This document shows positions 48,674-59,572 of a stretch of DNA of 64,000 nucleotides, one piece after another; position 1 is the first letter of the stretch, and each line of letters begins with the position of its first letter. The DNA comes from Shewanella psychromarinicola. Lineage in GTDB: Bacteria; Pseudomonadota; Gammaproteobacteria; Enterobacterales; Shewanellaceae. Location of the stretch: the NCBI RefSeq assembly GCF_003855155.1, contig NZ_CP034073.1:4898001-4962000 (forward strand). Reading direction: 5' to 3'. The position numbers and the translations under genes are program-made. The notes beneath the pieces are model-generated. The model was not told the DNA's origin, made no database searches, and saw nothing but the letters and a program-made list of their open reading frames with translations.

Positions 48674-49111
48674 ACGCAATTTATCAGCCACAGTAATCTG
48701 ATGTAATCACTGTTAATTGTCACGATACAGTTAACAGTGATTGGCCTTAAGACAGCTTCGAGATTGACCTCAATTTAAATCACTGCAGTTACACTGAATA
48801 CGTCCCAACTATAGCTATTTTCATATCCATACTCTACAAACTCATTTTTGTATTTGCTCTCTCATCAGCTTGGGCAAGCTGTTTTTATATAATTATATTG
48901 TAATAAAACATCGAGATTAACAGCCGTTGCGATTAGGGTAACCTAGTCTGGAGGATCACCACGACACTAATAAGATAAGTATTTGAAGGCAAAATGTGAG
49001 TCACTATACACTGGCCTAATATCCATTAATGTCATTTATTATTGATAATAGCTTAACTTACCTCCAACTTAGGTTAATCAATTTAGGTTAATCACAGAGT
49101 TATTAGCGGGA
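48674..49111. other. Intergenic region after the GGDEF-EAL gene
   Basis: No gene is seen. A short doublet of TTAGGTTAATCA lies near 49070-49095 just before MITE-like copy B. The stretch 49297-49596 beyond that copy is also without a recognisable gene. Confidence 0.4.
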
Positions 49112-49296
49112 GGGATAAATAAATGTGTTACATAGGTTAAAGTCTGAATATTTCACCTGTCTCATATCAAACTGGTCATTTGTGTTGCGAACAAAGCGAC
49201 TTCACGTGGTAATAGCTGGGTTAATCGCGGGTCTATTGCCATTCAATGTAACCTATATAGCGGCACAAAGCACAGTTTGGTTACCTTTTATTATCC
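49112..49296. repeat. MITE-like repeat, copy B (185 bp)
   Basis: The left end GGGATAAATAAATG and the right end (reverse complement AGGATAATAAAAGG) match copies A and C. The core shares TCATATCAAACT, TCTATTGCCATTCAATG and GGTTACC. It is more diverged and longer than the others. Confidence 0.65.
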
Positions 49297-49596
49297 TGTT
49301 CTAGAGGTTAACGTACAGTGCCTGACACTTTGCAATCTAATACAAGGCAGCATTAAACCGAGTCAATACCCTGTAAAATCGGGTTCTACGCTGGTAATGC
49401 TTTACGAAATACATCTATAGGAAACAACCACAATTTGTACATCCAAACCTTAGTGATTACTGAGCAAGTGTTGGGCCCTATCTATGGGAACTGTATTAAT
49501 ACAGATTAGAAAAACCAAAGTATCGATGAGTGCAAAAACGACTGAAAAATGATTATTAGAGGGGTTTAACAAAGCGATAAGCTTTTTTTAACTAAT

Positions 49597-49624
49597 AAAA
49601 AAGGAGGCCAAAGCCTCCTTTTTT
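49597..49624 (-). terminator. Terminator after rpsO
   Basis: The stem GGAGGC/GCCTCC is flanked by A6 and T6 (49597-49624). Confidence 0.92.
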
Positions 49625-49663
49625 ACGGTTTAATCTACTTACAAACGTAAACAGGACATCGAA

Positions 49664-49933
49664 TTAACGACGTAAACCTAACTTCTTGATCATAGCAGTG
49701 TAACGAGCTACGTCAGTACGCTTTAAGTAAGCAGAAAGCTTACGGCGTGCATTAACCATGCGTAATAAACCACGACGAGAGTGGTGATCATGGATGTGCT
49801 CTTTAAAGTGACCTTGAAGGTGGTTAATTTGAGCAGTTAACAAAGCTACTTGAACTTCAGTTGAACCTGAATCGTTTTCGCCGCGACCAAAATCAGCTAA
49901 AATTTTTGCTTTTGCTTCAGCACTTAGTGACAT
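49664..49933 (-). CDS. rpsO: Ribosomal protein S15
   Basis: An 89-residue small-subunit protein binding 16S rRNA. It starts [17 protein letters not shown], and contains [20 protein letters not shown] and the end [12 protein letters not shown]. The frame extends four codons upstream, but MSLS has GGAGATACAC before it and gives the standard length. It follows truB in the conserved order. A strong terminator follows it, so it is not co-transcribed with pnp here. Confidence 0.98.
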   Translation of the reverse strand: MSLSAEAKAKILADFGRGENDSGSTEVQVALLTAQINHLQGHFKEHIHDHHSRRGLLRMVNARRKLSAYLKRTDVARYTAMIKKLGLRR

Positions 49934-50074
49934 GTGTATCTCCAAAAAAAGTAAATGTATCTCTAGCCGATCACTAACTCAGCCAGAGCGAGCGCAGTAT
50001 TTTAACCAGATTGATGGTTAACCGCAATATAAATTCAATTATTTATTTGTAAAGCAGACTTTAAAGCCAACTGA

Positions 50075-51028
50075 CTACTCTGTTGGATCATTGTCGTGTA
50101 TCACAATCAAGCGTTTTGGTGCTAATAAACCATCATCATTCATGGTACCAATACCAACAAACCGACGTTCATCGCCAATAGTGATACGAACCAATTCATT
50201 AGGTTTAAGACCCGCAGCTTGAATCGCTTGTCCTTGCATAACGTAATACAGCATCGCTTGTGGCAAATTAATTTCAGCGAAATTAGCCACTGCGGTATCC
50301 ATTGGCAGTAATAACGGATCCATCAAGGTCTTAGGCGCTACATCTTGCCTATGAGCTTGCTCAAGTAACGCTTCTAATTGTGCTAAGGTAACCATTTTTT
50401 CATACGGGTATTCGGCAACTTGAGTACGACGCAACATAATAACATGTGCTCCACATCCAAGCATTTCACCTAGATCATCAATAATGGTCCGTATGTAAGT
50501 CCCTTTAGAACAATGAATATCTAGCGTTAATTCATCACTTTCAAGCTTAATAAAGTTTAACTCAAATACGGTGATAGGCCGCGACTCACGTGGGATTTCA
50601 ATTCCCTCACGGGCATATTTATACAAAGGTTGACCTTGGTATTTTAATGCCGAATACATTGACGGTATTTGTTGAGTCGTTCCTCGGAAAAACGCAAGCT
50701 TCTCATCAAGTAATTCTTGGGTAATGTTAATAGGGCGCGTTTGTACGACTTCCCCATCTGAGTCACTAGTATCAGTACGTTCACCCAATTTAGCCGTCAC
50801 GAGATAGCGTTTATCCGCTTCTAATAAATGCTGAGAGAACTTCGTCGCTTCTCCAAGACAAATAGGCAACATACCCGTTGCTAACGGGTCTAAAGCACCT
50901 GTATGACCCGCTTTATTGGCATTAAAAAGACGCTTAACTCTTTGCAGGGCAAAGTTAGAACTCATGCCAGTATCTTTATCGAGTAATACGATTCCGTCGA
51001 TGAAGCGACCTTTAGGGCGACGAGCCAT
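50075..51028 (-). CDS. truB: tRNA pseudouridine-55 synthase
   Basis: A 317-residue enzyme making pseudouridine 55 in tRNA. The catalytic Asp is in [14 protein letters not shown], and the family motifs [13 protein letters not shown] and [18 protein letters not shown] are present, followed by a PUA-like C-terminus. Its ATG overlaps the rbfA stop by one base (TAATG), so the two are translationally coupled. Normal length. Confidence 0.97.
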   Translation of the reverse strand: MARRPKGRFIDGIVLLDKDTGMSSNFALQRVKRLFNANKAGHTGALDPLATGMLPICLGEATKFSQHLLEADKRYLVTAKLGERTDTSDSDGEVVQTRPINITQELLDEKLAFFRGTTQQIPSMYSALKYQGQPLYKYAREGIEIPRESRPITVFELNFIKLESDELTLDIHCSKGTYIRTIIDDLGEMLGCGAHVIMLRRTQVAEYPYEKMVTLAQLEALLEQAHRQDVAPKTLMDPLLLPMDTAVANFAEINLPQAMLYYVMQGQAIQAAGLKPNELVRITIGDERRFVGIGTMNDDGLLAPKRLIVIHDNDPTE

Positions 51029-51573
51029 TAATCTTGCTCCTTGTCACCGTCAACAGACTCGCTGTTCTCAGAGGCTTCTGGAGTAGACTGTTGCTGCGTT
51101 TCACCGTCAACCGACTCGCTGCTATCGTAGGCTTCTGGAATAGAATGTTGCTGCGTGTCACCGTCAACAGACTCGCTGCCATCGTAGGCTTCTGGAGTAG
51201 ACTGTTGCTGCTTGGCTTTATCTTTGTTGATCACTTGCGTCACTAGGTTAGACATACGCATGCCTTCAACCAGTGAGCTATCATAGATAAAACGTAATTC
51301 AGGCATGACGCGTAATTTCATGCGCCCAGCAACTAAAGTACGGACATAAGGTGCAGCAGCAGTAAGTGCATCAATTTTTTGTTGGACAAGTTCAGTATCT
51401 TCTTCATAGAAGGTCACAAACACTTTTGCATAACTCAAATCACGAGAGACGTCGACGTCGTTTACTGTGACAAAACCAATGCGAGGATCTTTCATATCGC
51501 GTTGCAACACCATTGCAAGTTCTTGCTGGAGTTGTTGTGCAATACGGCGTGTACGACTAAATTCTTTTGCCAT
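51028..51573 (-). CDS. rbfA: Ribosome-binding factor A with repeated acidic tail
   Basis: RbfA matures the 30S subunit and matters for growth in the cold in E. coli. Residues 1-120 are the KH-like RbfA core ([57 protein letters not shown]). After it comes a tail of three 19-residue repeats of the form [19 protein letters not shown], rich in Gln, Ser, Glu and Asp, ending DKEQD. E. coli RbfA has about 133 residues; this one has 181, mostly because of the tail. MAKEF is chosen as start over an upstream frame extension. Confidence 0.95.
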   Translation of the reverse strand: MAKEFSRTRRIAQQLQQELAMVLQRDMKDPRIGFVTVNDVDVSRDLSYAKVFVTFYEEDTELVQQKIDALTAAAPYVRTLVAGRMKLRVMPELRFIYDSSLVEGMRMSNLVTQVINKDKAKQQQSTPEAYDGSESVDGDTQQHSIPEAYDSSESVDGETQQQSTPEASENSESVDGDKEQD

Positions 51574-51604
51574 GATGATATGCCATATCGTTAGGTCTAC
51601 AATC

Positions 51605-51630
51605 AAAAAGGGCGGCTAAAGCCGCCCTTC
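51605..51630 (-). terminator. Intrinsic terminator between infB and rbfA
   Basis: On the minus strand the stem GGGCGGC/GCCGCCC with loop TTTA is followed by TTTTT. It lies inside an otherwise continuous operon and should partly stop transcription before rbfA. Confidence 0.8.
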
Positions 51631-51639
51631 CATTGGTTC

Positions 51640-54285
51640 TTATAAGGTGCGAGCAATTTCGACTGTTTCAAAAACTTCAATTTGATCGCCCACTCGGACG
51701 TCGTTGTAGTTCTTGACACCGATACCACATTCCATGCCATTACGGACGTCTGGAGTATCGTCTTTAAAGCGGCGTAATGATTCAAGTTCACCTTCGAAGA
51801 TAACCACGTTTTCACGTAATACACGAATTGGTGCGCTACGTTTAACGATACCTTCAGTAACCATACAACCAGCGATAGCGCCAATTTTAGGAGACTTAAA
51901 GACTTCACGAACTTGAGCAAGGCCGATAATTTCTTGTCTGAACTCAGGTATTAACATACCTGTCATTGCAGCTCGAACTTCATCAATTAAGTTGTAGATG
52001 ATGCTGTAATAACGTAAATCAACACTTTCTGATTCAATGGTCTTACGAGCCTGTGCATCTGCACGTACGTTGAAACCAACAAGAATCGCATTTGAAGCGG
52101 CTGCTAATGTTGCGTCGGTTTCAGTTAATGCACCGACACCTCGAGCAATAATGTTCACTTTAACTTCATCAGTAGACAGTTTAGCTAAAGATTCACAAAT
52201 AGCTTCAAGAGAACCTTGAACATCCGCTTTAAGTACGATATTCAGTTCTTGTACTTCGCCTTCTTCCATGTTGGCAAACATGTTTTCTAGCTTAGACTTC
52301 TGCTGACGCGCTAACTTAATGTCACGGAATTTACCTTGACGATACAACGAAACTTCGCGAGCTTTACGTTCATCACGTACTACTGTCGCTTCATCACCCG
52401 CTGACGGCACACCAGAAAGACCTAAGATCTCTACTGGAATAGAGGGACCCGCTTCAGTGATAGCATGACCGTTTTCGTCTTTCATCGCACGGATTTTACC
52501 GTACTCTAAACCACATAAAACGATATCACCTTGGCGCAACGTACCTTCTTGAACCAAGATAGTGGCTACTGGGCCACGACCTTTATCAAGTTGCGATTCG
52601 ATAACCACACCCGCCGCCATTCCATCACGGACCGATTTAAGTTCTAATACTTCAGATTGAAGTAAAATACCTTCTAACAATTCGTCAACGCCCATACCAG
52701 TTTTAGCTGATACATGAACGAACATGTTATCTCCGCCCCAATCGTCTGACATGATGCCATGTTGAGACAATTCACTCTTAACACGATCAGGATCAGCATC
52801 TGGCTTATCCATTTTGTTAACAGCAACGATTAACGGTACATTACCCGCTTTAGCATGTTGAATCGCTTCAATCGTTTGTGGCATTACGCCATCATCGGCA
52901 GCAACAACCAAAATAACAATATCGGTCGCCTTAGCACCACGAGCACGCATTGACGTAAACGCCGCGTGACCAGGAGTATCAAGGAAGGTGATCATGCCGT
53001 TTTCAGTTTCAACGTGGTATGCACCAATATGCTGGGTAATACCACCGGCTTCGCCAGCCGCCACTTTCGCACGACGGATATAATCCAGTAACGACGTTTT
53101 ACCGTGGTCAACGTGACCCATGATAGTAACAACTGGCGCACGTGATTCTAGCTGGATATTGTCATCGCGATCTTGCATAACTTGATGTTCAAGTTCATTT
53201 TCACGAATAAGAACCACTTTATGACCTAATTCTTCTGCAATCATTTGGGCAGTTTCTTGGTCAAGTACTTGGTTAATCGTTACCATTGTACCCATTTTCA
53301 TCATTTGCTTGATGATCACTGTGGCTTTAATTGCCATTAAGTGAGCTAATTCGGATACGGTTACGGTTTCACCAATACGCACGTCACGACTTACAGCTGC
53401 AGCGGGTTTATTAAAACCGTGTGCCATAGATTCTGGTGCAGTACTGCGATTACGCATGTGTTTTTCGCGTCCGCCACGCGCATCTTTTCCGCCACGTTTT
53501 TTATTGGCGCTTTTATTGCGAGCACGACGACCACGTTTTTCATCATCAGCATCTGAACTGTCTTCTGCTGCACGAGCAACTTGAGATGTTGTGATGTGAT
53601 GATCACCGTTCTTTTCAGCATCTAAACGTTGACGTTCTTCTTCAGCCCAACGCTTTGAATTTACTTCAGCAAGTTGACGTGCTGTTTCAGCAGCTTTCGC
53701 GGCTTCATCTTTTTGCTTTTGAGTAAGCACAGCGTCTTGAGTCGCTTTTAAACGATCCGCTTCAACTTTTGCTGCTGCAGTTTCTGGGTCAGCAACTTTA
53801 GTTACTTTAGGTTCAGATTTTACTTTTTCTGATTTCAATTTGGCTTCTGCTTCCGCTTTTTTCTTCGCTTCTGCATTAGCTTTCGCTTCTGCCGCTACTT
53901 TTGCTTCAGCTTCGGCTTTTGCTTGGGCTTCAGCTTCTGCTTTGGCTTTTGCTTGAGCTTCTAATTCAGCTTGTTTTGCTAATTCTGCATCTTCACGTTT
54001 AACAAAAGTACGTTTCTTGCGCACTTCTACTTTCACGTCTTTTGACTGACCGCCAGTGCTTGCAACACTTAAGGTAGACAATGTTTTACGCTGCAATGTC
54101 ATTTTAGTCGGAACTGAATCTGCACCATGCTGTTTTTTTAGATAATCAAGAAGCTTCTGCTTCTCGTTTTCTGAAACAGTATCGAGTTGTTTTTTACTTA
54201 TACCAGCTTGTGAGAATTGCTCGATTAATCGATCGACCGATTTTCCCACTTCCACTGCTAATTTTTCTACGCTTGTATCTGCCAT
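51640..54285 (-). CDS. infB: Translation initiation factor IF-2
   Basis: An 881-residue initiation GTPase. The N-terminal IF2_N domain ([20 protein letters not shown]) is followed by a long Lys/Ala/Glu-rich linker (about residues 95-230). The G domain has [31 protein letters not shown] and [11 protein letters not shown], and the C-terminal tRNA-fMet-binding domains follow. The ATG at 54285 is preferred to a TTG one codon before it. It lies 25 bases after nusA in one operon. Confidence 0.98.
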   Translation of the reverse strand: MADTSVEKLAVEVGKSVDRLIEQFSQAGISKKQLDTVSENEKQKLLDYLKKQHGADSVPTKMTLQRKTLSTLSVASTGGQSKDVKVEVRKKRTFVKREDAELAKQAELEAQAKAKAEAEAQAKAEAEAKVAAEAKANAEAKKKAEAEAKLKSEKVKSEPKVTKVADPETAAAKVEADRLKATQDAVLTQKQKDEAAKAAETARQLAEVNSKRWAEEERQRLDAEKNGDHHITTSQVARAAEDSSDADDEKRGRRARNKSANKKRGGKDARGGREKHMRNRSTAPESMAHGFNKPAAAVSRDVRIGETVTVSELAHLMAIKATVIIKQMMKMGTMVTINQVLDQETAQMIAEELGHKVVLIRENELEHQVMQDRDDNIQLESRAPVVTIMGHVDHGKTSLLDYIRRAKVAAGEAGGITQHIGAYHVETENGMITFLDTPGHAAFTSMRARGAKATDIVILVVAADDGVMPQTIEAIQHAKAGNVPLIVAVNKMDKPDADPDRVKSELSQHGIMSDDWGGDNMFVHVSAKTGMGVDELLEGILLQSEVLELKSVRDGMAAGVVIESQLDKGRGPVATILVQEGTLRQGDIVLCGLEYGKIRAMKDENGHAITEAGPSIPVEILGLSGVPSAGDEATVVRDERKAREVSLYRQGKFRDIKLARQQKSKLENMFANMEEGEVQELNIVLKADVQGSLEAICESLAKLSTDEVKVNIIARGVGALTETDATLAAASNAILVGFNVRADAQARKTIESESVDLRYYSIIYNLIDEVRAAMTGMLIPEFRQEIIGLAQVREVFKSPKIGAIAGCMVTEGIVKRSAPIRVLRENVVIFEGELESLRRFKDDTPDVRNGMECGIGVKNYNDVRVGDQIEVFETVEIARTL

Positions 54286-54310
54286 CAATTAAATCCCCCT
54301 GTTGATCGAC

Positions 54311-55810
54311 TTATGCTTCTTCGCCAAACCAACAGATATTGCGGGCAGCCATGATGAGCTCACCTGCTTTTTCTTCTGTTAATTCTTCAATATCAATTAA
54401 ATCGTCAATACCTTGCTCGGCCAAGTTTTCTAAAGTCACTACACCTTTGCTCGCAAGAACGTAAGCTAAATGTCTTTCTAATCCTTCCAATGCTAGTAAG
54501 TCATCACTTGGCTCTGCACCATCTAACGCTTCTTCAGACGCTAATGCTCTTGTCGAGATTGCCGCCTTTGCACGTTCACGTAATGCTTCAACGATTCCTT
54601 CGTCGAAACCTTCTATTGCTAATAGTTCAGATTCTGGAACATAAGCAACTTCTTCTAACGAAGTGAATCCCTCATCAGCCAAAACGGCTGCAAAATCTTT
54701 ATCTACATCCAGATAATCCACAAACAAGTCAATCACTTTCGCACTTTCGGCTTGGTGTTTTTTGTTCAGGTCTTCAACGGTCATTACGTTTAGTTCCCAA
54801 CCAGTAAGTTGAGTCGCTAAACGTACGTTTTGACCATTACGGCCAATAGCCTGTGCCAAACTGTCAGCTTCTACAGCGATATCCATCGAATGGTTATCTT
54901 CATCCACAATGATAGATGCTACATCAGCTGGCGCCATGGCATTGATCACATATTGTGCCGGATTATCATCCCACATCACAATATCCACTCGCTCGCCGCC
55001 TAATTCGTTTGATACGGCTTGCACACGTGCACCACGCATACCAACACAAGCACCTATAGGGTCAATGCGACGGTCATTTGATTTAACCGCGATTTTAGCA
55101 CGAGCACCTGGATCACGAGCAGCACCCATGACTTCGATCAACTCGTCATAAATCTCTGGCACTTCAACCCGAAATAGCTCAATTAACATTTCAGGCTTAC
55201 TGCGAGTTAAAAACAACTGCGCGCCACGAGCCTCTGGACGTACTGAGTACAATAATGCACGTACACGGTCACCAGGACGGAAAGATTCACGGCTGATTAA
55301 ATCTTCTTTAAATAACACACCATCGGCATTGTTACCTAAATCGACAACCACACTTTCTCGTGTACTTTTCTTCACCACGCCGGTAACAATTTCACCTTCA
55401 CGCTCAATAAATTGTTCAACAATTTGTGCACGTTCAGCTTCACGTACTTTTTGCACGATAACTTGTTTAGCGGTTTGAGTGGCGATGCGGTCAAATGCAA
55501 CTGAGTCAATTTGATCTTCGATAAACTCACCCACTTGAATCTCTGGTTCTTCATAACGAGCGGCTTCAAACGTAATTTCGCTGTATGGATTTTCCAGAAC
55601 TTGACCTTGATCATCAACAACCAACCAACGACGGAAGGTGTCGTAATGGCCTGTTTTACGATCAATGGCTACACGAACTTCAATATCGCCTTCGTATTTT
55701 TTCTTTGTTGCGGTAGCCAGTGCAATTTCTAGCGCTTCGAAAATTTTCTCGCGCGGAAGGCCTTTCTCATTGGAAACCGCTTCTGCGACTAGCAGGATCT
55801 CTTTATTCAT
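54311..55810 (-). CDS. nusA: Transcription termination/antitermination factor NusA
   Basis: A 499-residue NusA. It has the N-terminal RNA-polymerase-binding domain ([21 protein letters not shown]), S1 ([21 protein letters not shown]), two KH domains ([32 protein letters not shown]) and two C-terminal acidic repeats typical of the long form. It acts in pausing, termination and antitermination. It is 31 bases after rimP in the same operon. Confidence 0.98.
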   Translation of the reverse strand: MNKEILLVAEAVSNEKGLPREKIFEALEIALATATKKKYEGDIEVRVAIDRKTGHYDTFRRWLVVDDQGQVLENPYSEITFEAARYEEPEIQVGEFIEDQIDSVAFDRIATQTAKQVIVQKVREAERAQIVEQFIEREGEIVTGVVKKSTRESVVVDLGNNADGVLFKEDLISRESFRPGDRVRALLYSVRPEARGAQLFLTRSKPEMLIELFRVEVPEIYDELIEVMGAARDPGARAKIAVKSNDRRIDPIGACVGMRGARVQAVSNELGGERVDIVMWDDNPAQYVINAMAPADVASIIVDEDNHSMDIAVEADSLAQAIGRNGQNVRLATQLTGWELNVMTVEDLNKKHQAESAKVIDLFVDYLDVDKDFAAVLADEGFTSLEEVAYVPESELLAIEGFDEGIVEALRERAKAAISTRALASEEALDGAEPSDDLLALEGLERHLAYVLASKGVVTLENLAEQGIDDLIDIEELTEEKAGELIMAARNICWFGEEA

Positions 55811-55841
55811 TTGGTCTTGCCTCGTTCTTCACCTGAAACTA

Positions 55842-56297
55842 TCAAAACTTAGCGATAATGCTGCCTTTACGGATATTATCCAAAGCAACAATCAAGTCTT
55901 TACCATCAACGGTGATGGTGAGCATTTGCCCATCAACGCTATTGATGACGCCTTTTAAATTACGACTACCGGCAACAGGCATAGTCAATTGTACTTTTGC
56001 ATCTTCACCTACATAGGCCACATATTGCTCAGCGGTAAATAAGGGTCTATCTACGCCAGGTGAAGAGACTTCTAATGTATATTCTGTAGAAATAGGGTCT
56101 TCAACATCCATAACTGCGCTAACTTGACGACTGGCTTCTGCACAATCTTCAATATTGATGCCATTCTCGTGCTCAATAAAAACACGTAATATTGAATGAC
56201 GACCAGCTTGAATATACTCAATGCCCCATAGTTTAAAGCCTAACGCTTCAACAGGTACTGTTAACATTTCAACTAGCTTGGATTCTATTGTTGCCAA
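55842..56297 (-). CDS. rimP: Ribosome maturation factor RimP, TTG start
   Basis: A 151-residue 30S-maturation protein (formerly YhbC). It has [45 protein letters not shown] and [14 protein letters not shown]. The frame is open 29 codons further up, but homologues begin at the TTG reading L/M-ATIESKL, with GGGGG eight bases before it, so 56297 is chosen. Two terminator-like hairpins precede it, after the tRNA genes. It is the first protein gene of the rimP-nusA-infB operon. Confidence 0.93.
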   Translation of the reverse strand: MATIESKLVEMLTVPVEALGFKLWGIEYIQAGRHSILRVFIEHENGINIEDCAEASRQVSAVMDVEDPISTEYTLEVSSPGVDRPLFTAEQYVAYVGEDAKVQLTMPVAGSRNLKGVINSVDGQMLTITVDGKDLIVALDNIRKGSIIAKF

Positions 56298-56308
56298 AAA
56301 TGACCCCC

Positions 56309-56345
56309 AAAAAAACAGAAAAAGGGCTAGTAGCCCCCATTGCAA
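56309..56345 (-). terminator. Terminator-like hairpin just before rimP
   Basis: On the minus strand GGGCTA-CT-AGCCC is followed by TTTTTCTGTTTTTTT. It lies between the tRNAs and the rimP start codon, within the rimP leader, and may attenuate. Confidence 0.65.
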
Positions 56346-56384
56346 TCCGTATAAAACACGGACATTTAAAAGTCTATATAACAA

Positions 56385-56410
56385 AAAACCCCGTAATCAC
56401 GAGGTCATTT
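56385..56410 (-). terminator. Terminator after initiator tRNA
   Basis: On the minus strand CCTCGT-GATT-ACGGGG (one G-U pair) is followed by TTTTTT, about 60 bases after the tRNA 3' end. Confidence 0.65.
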
Positions 56411-56467
56411 TATTATAAAACCTGTAAATTGTAATTTATCTTCTCTAGAAGTTAAATCACAAGGAGC

Positions 56468-56543
<76 letters not shown>

Positions 56544-56624
56544 TCAACTCATGCAAGTATATTGATTTACTCTATATCTTGCAATAACTAATCAAACGCT
56601 ATCCATGATTTGTTAGTTTAAATT

Positions 56625-56711
56625 TGGTGCCGAGAGCGGGACTTGAACCCGCACGTCCGTTAAGACACAGCCACCTCAAGGCTGCGCGTCTACCAATTCC
56701 ACCACCTCGGC
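56625..56711 (-). tRNA. leuU: tRNA-Leu (GAG)
   Basis: An 87-base class II tRNA with a long variable arm and encoded CCA. The anticodon loop CCTTGAGGT gives GAG, and the acceptor stem is GCCGAGG. It lies between secG and the initiator tRNA, as leuU does in E. coli. Confidence 0.96.
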
Positions 56712-56724
56712 GACACCTGGTATA

Positions 56725-57060
56725 CTAGTCAGGAATTTTCGTTTCTGACTGTTCGGTTTGCACAGGCGCATCATCAATGATTTGCTCTGCTGCTGGACCT
56801 AAATCTTGCCACTGATCATTTTCTTGAGTGTGATTAGCACTTAAATTACCAATCACTAAACTCAATGCAAAGAAACCAATGGCTAATACTGCAGTACTGC
56901 GGGTCAGGAAGTTACCTGAGCCACTTGAGCCAAATAATGTGCCTGAAGCACCGGCTCCGAAAGATGCACCCATATCGGCACCCTTTCCTTGTTGGATTAA
57001 AATTAAGCCGATAAGACCTAACGCTACCACCAAGTATACAACTATAAGAACTTCGTACAT
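56725..57060 (-). CDS. secG: Protein translocase subunit SecG
   Basis: A 111-residue inner-membrane protein of the SecYEG channel. Two helices lie at about residues 2-20 and 53-72, with the conserved loop LIQQGKGADMGASFGAGASGT between them. A hydrophilic tail of about 35 residues follows. It begins 4 bases after tpiA and precedes tRNA-Leu, the conserved order. Confidence 0.96.
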   Translation of the reverse strand: MYEVLIVVYLVVALGLIGLILIQQGKGADMGASFGAGASGTLFGSSGSGNFLTRSTAVLAIGFFALSLVIGNLSANHTQENDQWQDLGPAAEQIIDDAPVQTEQSETKIPD

Positions 57061-57064
57061 ATAA

Positions 57065-57847
57065 TTATGCGCTCATCGCTATGGTACATAAACTTAAAAA
57101 CTCACTTGAGTTCAAACTTGCACCGCCAATCAGACCACCATCAACATCAGGCTGGGCAAATATATCTGCCGCATTGCTTGGGGTGACACTACCACCGTAA
57201 AGAATCCTGATATTCTCTCCTATAAAAGGAGACACTTCAGAGAGGCGACTGCGAATAAACGCATGTACTTCTTGTGCCTGCTCTGGTGTAGCGCTCTTAC
57301 CTGTCCCTACTGCCCATAAAGGTTCGTAGGCGATAATTGCGTTATCAAAAGCCATGGTACCGTTTTTTTCAATTACTATATCAAGCTCTTCGGCAATCAC
57401 CTCAAAGGTACGTCTTGCTTCACGAGCCGGTCCTGATTCACCTACACATAAAATCGGTGTCAGACCATTTTTTTGTGCTGCGGCAAATTTCTCTGCCACT
57501 ATATTACTCGTCTCTCCGTACATACGGCGACGTTCGGAATGGCCGATAATGACATATCGACATCCAGAATCTTTTAGCATCTGCCCGGATATTTCGCCGG
57601 TGTAAGCACCAAAATCATGATGACTAAGATTTTGTGCGCCCATTCTAACAAGCGCTCCGTCTAAGGTTTGCTTATTGGCTTCAAGCAGCTGCCGAACACT
57701 TTCAAGATAAATTGAAGGCGGGCATAAAACCACTTCAGCTGAATCATTTTGGAGCTTGGTAGCAAACTTCTTAAATAGCTCTTGGGCCAAGGCCGAATTA
57801 CCATTCATTTTCCAGTTACCAGCGACCATAGGACGTCTGAGTGCCAT
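57065..57847 (-). CDS. tpiA: Triosephosphate isomerase
   Basis: A 260-residue glycolytic enzyme interconverting DHAP and glyceraldehyde-3-phosphate. Active-site residues are visible: GNWKMNG (Lys), IGHSERR (His), AYEPLWAVGTGK (Glu plus loop 6) and YGGSV. It lies between glmM and secG, a position not found in E. coli but common in Shewanella and other marine gammaproteobacteria (from memory). Confidence 0.98.
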   Translation of the reverse strand: MALRRPMVAGNWKMNGNSALAQELFKKFATKLQNDSAEVVLCPPSIYLESVRQLLEANKQTLDGALVRMGAQNLSHHDFGAYTGEISGQMLKDSGCRYVIIGHSERRRMYGETSNIVAEKFAAAQKNGLTPILCVGESGPAREARRTFEVIAEELDIVIEKNGTMAFDNAIIAYEPLWAVGTGKSATPEQAQEVHAFIRSRLSEVSPFIGENIRILYGGSVTPSNAADIFAQPDVDGGLIGGASLNSSEFLSLCTIAMSA

Positions 57848-57985
57848 TCACTGTCTCCTCTGAAAGCGGCGTGAATAATAGCGAACCACTTATCAAGTTA
57901 CAAGAGCTAAAAGGGGAATATTTCACATAAGCTGTCGAAGCGGCTACTTTTTGAGCGAGCAACAACAAATTGAATATTCAAATAA

Positions 57986-59323
57986 TTAACATGCTGCCTT
58001 TACCGCGTCAGCAATACGGTTTGCATGTGCAAGCACTTGCGGATGGTCATCCCCCTCAACCATAACCCTGATTAACGGTTCTGTTCCCGACTTTCGCAAT
58101 AATACTCGCCCACGAATACCTAATTGTTGCTCAACATCAGCTTGCGCTGATCTCACAGCATCAGTATCCAGCGGGTTTGAGTTTCCTTCAAAACGGACAT
58201 TTACCAATACCTGCGGCAACATCTTTATTGATTCAGTCAATTGTTCAAGTGATGCTTTTTGACGTCGCATTGCAGCTAACACTAGAATACCTGCAACAAT
58301 GCCATCACCGGTGGTGCCATGATCGAGATTAAGAATATGGCCAGAGTTTTCACCTCCGATACGCCACTGTTTCTCTTTGAGTATTTCCATGACATAGCGG
58401 TCACCGACCTTTGAGCGAACAAAAGGAATATCAAGCGCTTGTAATGCTAAATCTAACCCTAGGTTAGACATTAACGTGCCCACTACACCGCCTTTTAAAA
58501 TACCACGTTTTTGAGCATCTACCGCTAAAATATATAAGATTTGATCACCATCAATCACGTCACCGCGGCTATTTACCATCATAATGCGATCGCCATCACC
58601 ATCTAATGCGATACCTAAATCCGCTTTTTCGGCTAATACCGTTTCACAAATTTTAGCCATAGAGGTTGCGCCGACTTTGTCATTGATGTTTATGCCGTTT
58701 GGCTTATCGCCAATAGTAATCACATCAGCACCCAATTCACGAAATACATTAGGAGCTATGTGGTAGGTTGCACCATGTGCACAATCAACAACAATTTTCA
58801 AACCTTCAAGTGTTTGATCCGCTGGAAAATTCCCTTTGCAATATTCAATATAACGCCCTGCAGCATCTTCAACTCTTCGAGCCTTGCCTAATAAATGAGA
58901 TTCAACACACACTAACGGCTTTTCAAGTTCAGCCTCTATTTCTAGCTCAATGGCATCATCTAGTTTACTGCCATTGTTTGAGAAAAACTTGATACCGTTA
59001 TCATAATATGGATTATGTGACGCACTGATCACCACGCCAGCTTCCGCGCGAAATGTGCGAGTTAAATAAGCAACCGCGGGGGTAGGCATTGGACCAAGTA
59101 ACAAAACGTTGAGTCCCGCAGCTGACAATCCAGCCTCTAAAGCCGATTCAAACAAGTAGCCGGAAATGCGGGTGTCTTTACCAATAATCACTTTTTGGGT
59201 GCCATTGCGAGACAATACCCGCCCTGCAGCCCAACCGAGCTTCAATGCCAGCTCAGGGGTCATTTTACCCGCCCCTACTCTGCCGCGAATACCATCGGTT
59301 CCAAAAAACTTTCTTTGCTTCAC
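57986..59323 (-). CDS. glmM: Phosphoglucosamine mutase
   Basis: A 445-residue enzyme converting glucosamine-6-phosphate to the 1-phosphate for peptidoglycan and LPS synthesis. The active-site serine loop [16 protein letters not shown], the metal loop DGDGDR and the sugar loop GGENSGH are intact. It follows folP in the conserved order, separated by 249 bases holding MITE-like copy C. Confidence 0.98.
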   Translation of the reverse strand: MKQRKFFGTDGIRGRVGAGKMTPELALKLGWAAGRVLSRNGTQKVIIGKDTRISGYLFESALEAGLSAAGLNVLLLGPMPTPAVAYLTRTFRAEAGVVISASHNPYYDNGIKFFSNNGSKLDDAIELEIEAELEKPLVCVESHLLGKARRVEDAAGRYIEYCKGNFPADQTLEGLKIVVDCAHGATYHIAPNVFRELGADVITIGDKPNGININDKVGATSMAKICETVLAEKADLGIALDGDGDRIMMVNSRGDVIDGDQILYILAVDAQKRGILKGGVVGTLMSNLGLDLALQALDIPFVRSKVGDRYVMEILKEKQWRIGGENSGHILNLDHGTTGDGIVAGILVLAAMRRQKASLEQLTESIKMLPQVLVNVRFEGNSNPLDTDAVRSAQADVEQQLGIRGRVLLRKSGTEPLIRVMVEGDDHPQVLAHANRIADAVKAAC

Positions 59324-59378
59324 AGGTCCCCACTTAAGTGATTTGACTCTACTTAACCTTATCTCACGTTAAGAGATA

Positions 59379-59534
59379 GGGTAAGTAAGTTTCAATAAGA
59401 CTATTCACCAATTTAATATCAAACTTGCCATTTTTTGCTCACAAGACACATTGACTTGCAATAGCTAGCCTATTGCCAGTCAATGCAACACAGATAGCAG
59501 AACAAACAGCGGTTTGATAACCATTGATTATCCC
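59379..59534. repeat. MITE-like repeat, copy C (156 bp)
   Basis: The ends GGGTAAGTAAGTTT and (reverse complement) GGGATAATCAATGG match copies A and B. The core shares TTTAATATCAAACTTG, AGCCTATTGCCAGTCAATGCAA and TTTGATAACC. It sits between folP and glmM. Confidence 0.75.
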
Positions 59535-59572
59535 ATTCTGTGGTTACTTATAACGTTATCATGCCGATGTCG

